Assembly: GCA_032821775.1 (NCBI GenBank)
Contig: JAVLRN010000011.1
Span: 2,170,001 to 2,234,000 of the forward strand
Direction: 5' to 3'
Origin: Sanguinoderma infundibulare
Lineage: Eukaryota; Basidiomycota; Agaricomycetes; Polyporales; Polyporaceae
DNA length: 64,000 nt
The notes beneath the pieces are model-generated. The model made no database searches and was not told where the DNA came from. It saw only the letters and a program-made list of their open reading frames with translations. This document shows, one piece after another, positions 21,301-30,715 of the stretch; position 1 is the first letter of the stretch; the number at the start of each line of letters is the position of its first letter. The position numbers were made by a program, and so were the translations under genes.

Positions 21301-23841
21301 GAACGTGTGGTGAGGATCTTGGCCAATCCTCGTCGCCTGCAACCTCGTCGGCTTCAAGTGTCGAAGTATCCTGTGACGATCTAGCCGAGCTCATCCAAGG
21401 GCATCAAGTCGTCGGGTTCCCTCTTTGCCCCGCCTCTGTGTACACGGACGTTGTGCTCGCCGAGGCGGTGCGCGTATACCGAGAACATGGTTATTGGGGG
21501 ACAGCGGACGCGCTTGATTTAGCGGACGTGACGATCCCCGCGCCGTTGGTCCATGTCCCTGAAATTCCCAGGACGCTGCTTGTGCAGGTCGGCATCCTTC
21601 CCGCCTCCCAGAGGTACTCTGGCTCGTTCAAGGTAGTGTCGGTTGGCATGGACGGCGACGACTTCAAGACACACTGTACAGGCTTCCTGAAGCGGACCAC
21701 TCTGGAGACTCGGACGTCAAAGCTCCTCTACGCTCGTGGAATGGTTGAGCGCGAGATACAGCGGACCGTTGGCGCTGCCTCCGCTGAAACGTTCGGTACG
21801 CGGACGGTCTATGACCTCCTGTTCCCCCAGGTTGTCCAATATGGCGAACACTACCGGGCGATCAAGACGATCACCGTCGATTCGGAGTCCTCGAGTGCTT
21901 ACGCCGTCTGTCATCTCCCCAGGGCTCAGTTCCTCGGGGCGACCCGGCGCTCTCGGTCTGTTGTCGACTCGGCCTTCGTCGACAGCCTCTTTCACATCGG
22001 GGGCTTCCTCATTAACTTCACCTCCGGGATGAACGGCCACGACGTGTTCGTGTGTTCCGAGGTCGACAAGGTCAAAGTTCTTCCTGGCTTGGCGGACCTG
22101 TCTGCTCTGTACGGCGTGTATGCGTCCGTGGTGCGTGTGGAGGAGGGCCTTAGGGTCGCGGATGTCTTCGCGGTGGACGTGGATGGCCCTCAGCGCAACA
22201 TCCTGGCTTGCTTGAAGAGGGTACAGTTTCGTAGGCTCGCTCTGTCGAGCCTCAAGAAGGTCCTCGCGCTCAGCTCAGGATGCCCGTCCGGCGATACCTC
22301 GATCCCCGGGGAAGCCTCCAATGGCGCACACCACAACGTACCTCCTCCGCCTGCTGCGGACCCAGGTACATTGCATGCTGATATTGTCCATATCATCTCC
22401 GAGATTTCAGACATCCCGTACGCGGACATCTCTTCCGAGGCGGAACTGTCGAAGCTGGGCATAGACTCTTTGATGATCTGGGAACTTATAGCGCGCCTGC
22501 GTCCGCTCCTTTCCACCTCCGTCCCCGCACTCGACGCGCATCTGTTCGCCGATGCGACGACAGTGCGCGACCTCGTCCGCGTGGTTTTCGAGCAACGCGC
22601 CCCTCCGCGTCGGGAACGTCAAGAAAGCACGATGCTTACCGCTTCGGAGAGTTCGATTACTCTATGCGAGAAGCTCGGCAATGACTCCCACGACGTCGCG
22701 GCGTTCTATGCTAGGGCATCGAACTCACCGCGAGCTGACGACGACACAGATGGTGTCCAGAAGCTCGCGGATCCTTGCCGCGAACCGATCACGTCCATCG
22801 AAGTCGATGCGTCCTTCACGCGGAACACGGGGGGCACCCCGAAGAAGGGAGATACTGCAAACGACGGGGTGTATAGCATTTGGCGCCTCCAGAGCTCAAG
22901 TGTTTCACGCATCGAGAGCTCACTGACATCCCCACTCGGTCCATCCCGGCGTTCGGATACGGGTACAACGCCTGTAATCCTCATCCATGATGGCAGCGGG
23001 CAGATCGCGGGGTACTCCAAGCTAACCCCCCTCGGACGCGACATGTGGGCGATTAAGAACGATGACTTCCCTGCAACGCACGCCTTCCTCGTGGATGATC
23101 CTGGCAAAGAGCTGGTCGCTCTCGTGATCGGATACCTCGATCTGCTCATGTCCGAGTTCTTCAACAGCGAGCACGGCATAAGCAGAGAATGTTTACTTGG
23201 TGGTAAGGAGGATACATCCCGCGCACGAGTGCAGTTACTGATCGATCGCTCCCCTTCTCGCAGGGTGGTCGTTTGGCGGCGTCGTCGCGTACGAGCTCGC
23301 GCGGCATCTACTCGCTATGGGCATTCATGTGAAGGGGCTCGTGCTCATCGACGCGCCGGCGCCACAGACAGGTAACCCGCTCCCGGACGCGCTCATCGAC
23401 AGGGTCGTAGAGCGGGTCGCCACTTCACACCGCACGGCCGGACACCTGAAAGTGCAGATGAAGTGCGCTGGACGAGCACTTGTGGGCTACGACCCGTCAC
23501 AGTCGAATGTCGGCGTTCGCAACCTGCCTGCTGTCTTTCTGCGGTCGCGGGAGGGGGCGGATGTGACGGCTTGTGGAGAAGAGCTCGATCCCCGTGTACA
23601 CGCGTTCTTGACGAAGGAAGGCGATGAGTGGACGATCCCCCAGTGGAAGGCGGCGCTGGGAGAGGAAGTGGAGGTGTTGGATATCCTTGGAGATCATTTT
23701 GGGGTGTTTGACGAACACAATGTGCGTTTGCGTCCGACTCATTCTCGTCTCACTGTCATTGGGCTAAACATGGCACGACCCCAGATCGGGGACGTGTCCG
23801 AGCAACTGAAGAAGGCCATTGAAATCCTGCTGTCCAAGTGA
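18312..23841 (+). CDS. Non-reducing polyketide synthase, KS-AT-PT-ACP-TE, lacking SAT
   Basis: Seven exons join in phase (18312-18440, 18505-18832, 18904-19088, 19138-20363, 20419-20619, 20672-23202, 23264-23841; 1725 aa). KS starts by residue 10 ([14 protein letters not shown]). It has the active-site DTACSSS, the histidines of [12 protein letters not shown] and [11 protein letters not shown] has FSGQGSQ, the nucleophile motif GHSFGE and FAYHSAMMD. The product-template domain has the His motif [15 protein letters not shown] (about 933) and Asp in [11 protein letters not shown] (about 1126). One ACP carries [11 protein letters not shown] (Ser about 1288). The thioesterase has [13 protein letters not shown] and a late GDHF histidine. 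The order and the PT domain mark an aromatic (non-reducing) synthase, such as the orsellinate-type enzymes of mushrooms. No reducing domains are seen. All catalytic residues look intact, but the SAT starter domain usual for this class is absent. No tailoring genes are adjacent. Confidence 0.92.
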
Positions 23842-24260
23842 TCCCTATCTCCGTTACGCTTTGGCTTCATTGAATCCTATTATCTTGGACATTTTTTGAC
23901 TTCAGTAATGTCCAATTCGGGAGCGAAGACTTGTCACCACTCAATTTGACAATATACCCCCCGAAGGGTGGCACGATATCAGGCTGGGACGACGACGCTA
24001 AGCTCTACCGCTTCCACATACAGATAACGCCACAGTTCCCCCAACGATTACAATTCTATCGCAGCTGTCGGGCGTGCATCAAAGACATAGCTGGGGCCGA
24101 CTTCCGAGACGCAGATTAGTTCCAATCTTCAGACATGTATGGTGACGTCCTCTGGTGATGCATTATGAAGAGCTCAGAACGAGGTCTGCCCAAGTAACAG
24201 ACGTTCAATATGATGTTACAAGTATGGTACAAGCGGATGATCAGTTCGCGTGATTGTTAA
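23842..24260. other. Convergent 3' spacer
   Basis: About 420 bp between converging stop codons. No open frame or repeat recognised. Confidence 0.5.
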
Positions 24261-24664
24261 CTACTGCACACCAGGGAGGCCGTGTCCTATCCGTCGGCGG
24301 GATCAGCATGCCGCCAGCGGTAGACAGTCACAGAGGCTGGTTACTCACCCGCCTTCGAAGTGAACTCTTTGTTAATGAAGTCCCCAGCTGTATCAGCATT
24401 CTTGTCGCTCTATACGATCATCTATCGTCAACTCCTGAACTTCCAAGTCAAAGGTATGAAGCGACTTGCGACGTTGACTCCGAACTTCTTGCCGGCGGAC
24501 TCGATGCCCTTGTCAAGCCAGTCCTGCTTCTCGCCCGCCTGCGCCTGGCCGGCGGCGGGCTGGGACTGGCCCTGCTGGCCCTGTCCCTCGTAGCCACCAG
24601 GGACGTCGGAGCCCTTTGCAGGGGCACCGCCGCTGGACTTGGAGGATTTGAGATTGTCGGACAT
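24261..24664 (-). CDS. Small hydrophilic protein of unknown function
   Basis: Three exons (24664-24473, 24409-24349, 24286-24261) give 92 aa. The sequence starts MSDNLKSSKSSGGAP. A Gly/Gln/Ala-rich low-complexity middle follows, then an amphipathic helix-like block (DWLDKGIESAGKKFGVN, then DKNADTAGDFINKEFTSKAG) and the end GLPGVQ. Nearly all residues are polar and there is no signal or membrane segment, so it resembles hydrophilin or stress-type small proteins seen across Agaricomycetes. I cannot name the family with certainty. The first intron uses a weak donor (GTCGCA), but the resulting protein reads well. The upstream region has AGGGG boxes and a GAAnnTTC-type palindrome, which fits stress control but does not prove it. 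Confidence 0.75.
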
Positions 24665-25518
24665 GATGTCGAGTGCGATGGTTAATGAGGAGAACGGTTT
24701 GGCTAAGAAACATAGGGGAAGACGTCTTATATTGTACCACGGTGCCTCTGACATCATACGCGGGGACCTGAGGAGAGCTGGTTAAGATATATTGCGGGTC
24801 GTGGAAACAATGACGCTGACCCCACACTTGGCGGCCTGAACACTACGCTTGCCTTTCTTGGAACGGTACCCATAAGCGCGCCTGTTTTCGAGGGGCGCCA
24901 CCACAACCGAGTATTGAAGAGGACTCGCATGAATATCCCAGTAAGTATATATGTTGAACGAGGAATATACTGAAATAGATTTCTGTGCAAGGACTTGGAA
25001 ATTATGCGTACGTGTGCATCACGCTTGCACGGCAAAGTAAACCAAGAAGCTTCAAGGTTGCGACGCAAGGCCCCAAACCTTCAAGCTTCACTTTTCAGGT
25101 AAAGGGCCATCTAGAAATCCTGATATCTTCGCTGGTCATGCCATTGCCACTCAATTCTGGGAACGAGGTATAAGTGGACAACATATAATCACATCGACAA
25201 CGATGCACCTGCTGGGAGCTGCACCGTGATCGCAGCGCAGTGGCACGGTAGCGAGAAAATAATAGGCACTCACTAGTGCTCACTAGTGCTCACCAAGCTC
25301 ATAACCCATCCAACCCTCGCGCACCTCGAGATCACCAACAAAGCGTGTGACATAAAGCGATCTGTTGAAGCGCAGCCCGTCATTGTCTCTTTCGACGCTT
25401 TGCCCTAGGGCAGCAGGTTAAAAGAGACGAATCCGGAGAGGAGAGGCTCACGAAGCCTACTTTCCTCCCTCCCAACGCCCACCACCACCATTCTTGTGTA
25501 TATTTGTACTGTAGCAAT
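24665..25518. promoter_or_regulatory. Divergent promoter region between small hydrophilic protein and F-box gene
   Basis: About 850 bp, no gene. AGGGG stress-element-like boxes occur near 24712 and 24891. A near-palindrome with GAAGCTTC cores lies at 25045-25060 and 25075-25090. A short direct repeat CACTAGTGCT is found at about 25272-25291. Confidence 0.4.
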
Positions 25519-27243
25519 ATGCCAAGCGTCCACCGAGGTGAGAAGCAAGACCACATCACTACCCCATCTCGCCACTCACTTAGCTTGCTCCCGACTGACG
25601 TCGCGCGGCGCACAGACAACGTCCAGCCAAAGGCGACACCTAACGCGGCAGACCTCCCGCCTAAGGTCCTCGAAGCCATCTTCGAAATCCTCCGGGACGC
25701 GCACCACTGCACTGACACCCGCGACCACGGCTTCCTCTCCTCCTGGATCCCCACGACGTGGGTCTGCGGCCGCTGGCGCGCCGTCGCTCTCGCAGCTCCT
25801 CAGCTCTGGAGCTGGATTGACATCACCGGGCGGCACTGCGACCCGGACGCGATCGCGACGCTCCTGGCGCGCTCGGCCGACGAGGATCTGAGTGTGTCGC
25901 TCGACGGCCAGGCGATGGATATGACCTCGGGGTGTGCGATGGTCCTGCCTGTCACGCACCGCATCTCGCACCTCTCCGTGTGCATGAACGAGGCGCAGGC
26001 GCCCCTCGTCCAGGACCTGCTGAGGCACGTCGGGGAGAAGCTGGGGACGCTCCAGCTGTACTGCGTGGACGAGTCTCAGGGGAATGACATCACTCTCGAC
26101 GTCGCGCAGATCCCGAACCTCCGCACGCTCTCGATCCGGAACATCTTCTTGCACCCGACGGCGGAGCTTGTGGGGCTGACGGACCTCACACTGCAGCGGA
26201 TGTGGAACGTCAACGGGCTGATGGGTGTGGGCGAGTACGTGTACGGGATGCTCGCGGCGTGTCCGGACCTGGAGAGCTTGGACATCGAGGACGCGCTCCC
26301 GCAGGCGGCACTCGTCGAGGCCAGCGCGTTCCAGAAGGTCGTGTTCAAGAAGCTGCACTCGCTGTGGGTCAACGAGCTCGCGATGGACCTCCCCGCGAAT
26401 CTCGCCAACTTCGTCATCGCGCCCTCCACGAGTATCCATATCACCGCGCGCTACGACGGCTGCCTGCCCGAATCGTTCGAGACCGCGACCGTCACCGGGG
26501 AGGAGGACACGGACGAGCAGGAAGAGGCCGACGACACGGTTCTGCCGCTGGCCGTCCTCCCGGCGAGCAAGTTCGACAACTTCCCGCCGCTGGCGGCTAC
26601 GCGAGACCTCTCACTCCGGCTCGGGACGCCGTGCTGCATCGGCGACATACACGTCGAGGGCGGGAACTGGCAGGTGACGATCCCCACGCTCGAGGACAAC
26701 AAGGCACAGACAAACCGCCTGCCGGAGCTGGTTGAGCACGTCTTCACCGAGTTTCCGACGGCGTTTGTGGACCCGTCGAAGATCGTGTACCTGGAGGTGC
26801 ACGTCGCGCAGCAGGTCCCCGAGTATGGCGCCTGGGCGGAGCTGCTCGTTCAGTTCCCGAAGGTCGTGGGACTCGCGATCGGCGGGCGAAGCGCATTCAA
26901 CGACGTCGTAGTTGCGCTGCAGGGAAAAGGAAAGGCGAGCGGGAGTGGGAAGCTGCTGCCAAAGCTGGCGCAGCTCACGGCGTGCGTAGCGGTGCCGAAG
27001 GGCGCACTGATACAGGACGACGCGAGGGCGTTCGGTGCGCTGTTAGCGGAGAGGGTGCAGCGGGGCAATATGCTGGAGAGCTTGATCGTGAAGGTGCCAG
27101 AGCTCAAGCTCAACAAGGCGATGGTGCACCTCGCCAGCGCGCTAGTGGCTTACATGGCCGTGAGGGGTGCGGAGGGCAGGGTGGTCAGACAGAATTGCCT
27201 AACATGCCATGACATCCAGGTGCACCACCACGGACAGCAATAA
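25519..27243 (+). CDS. F-box protein (574 aa, intronless)
   Basis: A single open exon from ATG 25519 (MPSVHRGEK). An F-box-like segment lies around residues 45-90 (LPPKVLEAIFEILRD, then VCGRWRAVALAAPQLWSWID). A long region of irregular leucine-rich strands follows. The protein ends with a Cys/His-rich tail (NCLTCHDIQVHHHGQQ). The expected role is substrate choice for an SCF ubiquitin ligase, with the F-box contacting Skp1; the target is unknown. High GC at third positions and the lack of introns are normal for this expanded mushroom family. Distant similarity in layout to the F-box gene at 58.3 kb, including CDPDAIATLL versus CDPEALSTLL, suggests paralogy. Confidence 0.82.
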   Translation: MPSVHRGEKQDHITTPSRHSLSLLPTDVARRTDNVQPKATPNAADLPPKVLEAIFEILRDAHHCTDTRDHGFLSSWIPTTWVCGRWRAVALAAPQLWSWIDITGRHCDPDAIATLLARSADEDLSVSLDGQAMDMTSGCAMVLPVTHRISHLSVCMNEAQAPLVQDLLRHVGEKLGTLQLYCVDESQGNDITLDVAQIPNLRTLSIRNIFLHPTAELVGLTDLTLQRMWNVNGLMGVGEYVYGMLAACPDLESLDIEDALPQAALVEASAFQKVVFKKLHSLWVNELAMDLPANLANFVIAPSTSIHITARYDGCLPESFETATVTGEEDTDEQEEADDTVLPLAVLPASKFDNFPPLAATRDLSLRLGTPCCIGDIHVEGGNWQVTIPTLEDNKAQTNRLPELVEHVFTEFPTAFVDPSKIVYLEVHVAQQVPEYGAWAELLVQFPKVVGLAIGGRSAFNDVVVALQGKGKASGSGKLLPKLAQLTACVAVPKGALIQDDARAFGALLAERVQRGNMLESLIVKVPELKLNKAMVHLASALVAYMAVRGAEGRVVRQNCLTCHDIQVHHHGQQ

Positions 27244-27438
27244 TAGCATTCAAGCCCTAGATGACCTCTCCGGTTGATGGGGGGTTGCAGTTTGGATAAT
27301 CCCGTTGCGTTGGACTGCCTGTATGCTCGTCCTATAGTAGAGTTCGGCGGTCAATCAAAGCATCACATTCGCATCGCAAACAACCAGCACGTACAATACA
27401 CAAGACAGTGAGTCGAAGGACACAGCAGCACTACTCAC

Positions 27439-30093
27439 TCACTCCCACTCCTCAATATCATCGTCAGATAGATACCTCCCCGTCACGGTCTCTTCAGCAG
27501 CCAAAGGTCGGTCTTCTCGCTGTGGCGGAGGTAGGTCCGGGACTGTCTCACCCTCCTGCGCAATCTCGGTTAGACCATCACCCGCGAGCGCAAACTGCAG
27601 CTGAGAGAAGTTCCGGTGTGTCAAAGGAATTGGTTCGGCATACATCTCTGATGCGATACATTCGTTGGTCAGTGTGCTGGGTATGGAATGCGAGGACAAC
27701 GCCCTTACCTGCTCTCTCCGCAGCACGCCACAGGGAGCCTATGCCCAAAATCACGTCTCGTGAGCCCCACGAAGAAACCGGCTGGCTCCTAAGCTGCAAA
27801 TAGGCAACCGAATGAGCATTAAACTGCCAAAACCTTTACCAGCAGACATACCCGTTGCAACCACAGCTGCACGTCTCGTACACCATCTTCTGCCTCATGC
27901 TGTTGTTTGAGCGTGTCGAAGAATGCAGGCTTGAACGGCTTCTGGTTCCTCCGTGGGACAGGGCTTGGTAACGCGTGAAGGGTGCCAAGCGTGACGAGAT
28001 GAAACTGATGCGGGTTCGCTTGGTACCACTACATGGCTTGATAAGTATATGGGAAGCACGGAGTGCATGTTATATCAACGCACAGTTTCGCCACCGCTGG
28101 AGTCCACCCAGCTCAGAGACTCCATGAGGGCGTCGCATTCGTCCAATGTATTGCAGTACTGGGTATAGTTCTGGTGGATGTACAGCGAGAGCAGCGATGC
28201 GTCGATCGGCGCGTCGGCGTATAACGTCTGCATATGGGTCAGCTTGGGAAGTATATGACGGCCATATACAAGACGTACCTCGACGTCCACGCGACTCGCT
28301 TTGCGTTCGTGGTGTTTGAAATGCGTCGGGAGGGGTGGCGGATCCCCGAGGCCTGCGTCGATCTCTTTGTCCCGCCGAATGTCTTTCGCAGACGCAGACT
28401 GAGCTAATGGATCACCTTTGCCTAATCGACGGAGCGCTGTAAGGTCGAAGAGTAGGCATATAGCAACCCGACTCACGCTTGTTGTACATGATCTTGCCCA
28501 AGAGATGGAACAAGGCCAAGCTCTGCTCTCGACGAGTAATGGCTTCGAGCATCACAGTTGCTGAGGGTCCCTTGCCCTTCTTTGATCCCTTTACGGGCTT
28601 GTGCGGCCCGTGGTCAGCACTGCACGCGAACTGCAGAGCGTTGATGGCGCTGCGGATGTCGCCGTTGGAAGATTCAACTATCAAGTCGACGACGTCCTTT
28701 GTGGGGCGCGTGCCGATGGCCGATGGGGATGAGAAGTGTCTGTCGAGCATGGTCTTCAACGCTGAGCGCATATATGTGGCGGCTATTGGGTTGAAGCTAT
28801 ATGCGAGCACGTCAAAATGTTGAGGAAGACGCGCCCCGACGATGTACGCACTTGAGTTGTGTGACATATGGAGACCTCAGAAGGCTGGAGGGGAGGACGT
28901 TGCGGACGTCTATGGTCTCCTTGCTTCGAGGTTTCCATCGCGAGCCTCCCTCTTCTGCATCCTCGCCACGGATACCAGCATCGCTTATGACGATGACGAG
29001 CGGTGCAGCACCGCCGTTCGGAGCTTCAACGAAGTCCTCTAGCGCATCGTGGAACGAAGACTGGGTCGCAGGGTGAAGAATATTCGGCAAGTCTTCGAGA
29101 AGGATGACGCGTTGACGTGATGAGCTTGAACCGATGGCCGAGGCAGAGCTGGAAGAGGGGTATTGGGAAGTGCGCGAGCCCTGAGTGGACTGTGTTTGTG
29201 GGATTGAAGACTGCGAAGAGAAGATGGGACGGCAAGTCGATGCTCGGGTGAGGAAAGTGCTGAATTTGTCCGCGAGGCCTTCGTACTCAACGCCGTTCCA
29301 CTCGCCCTCGGACCGCGAGAACTGCTCATCCATGGTGTTTCGCCACTCGACGATGTCGAAGCTGAGCTCGCTGGAGAGCACTCGGATTGTTGCAGTCTTT
29401 GCTGTTCCTGCGGGCCCGGTGAGGACAAGGATTCGCTGAGAGGGAGTTAGCATGAGCAGCGAAAGGAGCAACGTTTTCGACCTACTCTGTACTTCTTCAG
29501 CTTCCCGGAAAGGTCATTTCCGAGAGCCTCCAACAGCCATTGACGGACATCTTGTACTTTGCGCTTGTGTACAGCAAGGTCTTCCTGAACGTATGTAAGA
29601 CGAATTATTGTAGCAGATGATCTAGCATACCTCGTTCGTGGGCTCATATCGATCGACCCAGAGGCGGGTGTCTAGTACATGGATGAATGGGAAGGTGTAG
29701 GGAAAGTCAGAGAAGTTCGCACCAGAGTCCTCGGTATAGACCGATACGGATTGAGTCCCCCCTCTCCCCTTCCCTTTCGTGTCCTTTGGCTGAACTGTCG
29801 TCGGCTGGCCAAGCGGGCTGAGTCGACTGGGTTTTGATTGGCTAGCTTTGGGGTGTGGTACCGACGTTTGGATGCCACTGAAGTCAAACATTGGAGGTCT
29901 GGTAAACTGAGCAATTGCAAGTGTCACCACGGCATTATGACGGAGCGTAGTAAATGCTTACGGAGAAGAGGGGCTTGGTCCTCGCCTTCTTCGCGGGAGG
30001 TTCAGCATCCTCGTCCACTTTGGCTTGATTGGGCCGCGACCGGACCGTGTTGTTCGGCTTTCTTGGCGCTTTGGGGGCCCTCTTCGACGACAT
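27439..30093 (-). CDS. RAD17: DNA-damage checkpoint clamp loader RAD17
   Basis: Ten exons join in phase (30093-29962, 29906-29631, 29584-29486, 29435-28852, 28796-28477, 28436-28279, 28227-28084, 28028-27852, 27793-27709, 27647-27439; 727 aa). The protein starts MSSKRAPKAP with a basic Lys/Arg-rich nuclear segment. It has LWVDRYEPTNE followed by VHKRKVQDVRQWL, the Walker A motif TGPAGTAKTATIR, Walker B VILLEDLPN and the SNGDIRSAINALQF sensor region. The acidic end DDDIEEWE is typical for RAD17. RAD17 with RFC2-5 loads the 9-1-1 clamp at damaged DNA in the nucleus. RFC1 is excluded because there is no BRCT domain and the VDRYEP...TAKT arrangement is RAD17-like. The neighbours are unrelated. 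Confidence 0.92.
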
Positions 30094-30715
30094 GTCAAAG
30101 CATACAAGAGGTCAAAACAGCCGGGGAGAGGACGAGAAGCTGGACGGGGCCTGGAAGTCGGGACGTAGGACGGGACAAAGGGAGACGGCCACTTGACGCC
30201 TTCGCGTCCGTCACGCGATCGCATACATGTACATATGCACGTGCAAGTGACATCCAGCACGTCACGCCTCAGCACGCTCTGGGTTCGCAGGTCATTCAGA
30301 CCCCGCCAGTCTGTGCTACACGACGGAGTAAACCAGAGTATGAGCAATAAATTAGAGTTATGTAATCCACCGATCGACGTGGGTAAGCAGACAAACAGAT
30401 GAGAGCATGCACCATCATAACGAAAACAGATCAAACTAATGTAACGGGCGACGGACAAACACACACAACAGTGGGTGCTTCAAAACAAGTCGAGGAACGA
30501 GGATGGATGAGGGATGAGGAAGGAGTGTCAATGGCATCAGCGCACATACAGAGATTGGAACGAGAAACCAGTAAGAATGAGTGCGCGACCAACGGCCGAC
30601 AACAATGAACAACGGCAACATGTACAGTGTGCCCAAGATGCGAAGACGATAACGGGAACACGAAAGGCGTAAGGAAGAGTCCGAACCGGGCACAGCACAA
30701 GACAGCATAGCACGC
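30094..30715. other. Spacer upstream of RAD17 and downstream of the F-BAR gene
   Basis: About 620 bp, no open frame of note. The RAD17-proximal part has GC-rich CACGCGAT/GTCACGCC sequences that only loosely resemble cell-cycle boxes. The rest is probably 3' UTR of the F-BAR gene. Confidence 0.4.

Noticed and set aside
18312..23841. A full secondary-metabolite gene cluster around the polyketide synthase
   Set aside because: Neighbours are a BTB protein, a small hydrophilic protein, an F-box protein and RAD17; no oxidase, transferase, transporter or regulator is adjacent.
25272..25291. Direct repeat CACTAGTGCT CACTAGTGCT
   Set aside because: Only two short copies next to each other; too little to call an element.
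25576..26439. A 287-codon minus-strand frame
   Set aside because: A shadow of the intronless F-box gene on the plus strand, with typical Arg/Glu/Val composition of antisense GC-rich coding DNA.
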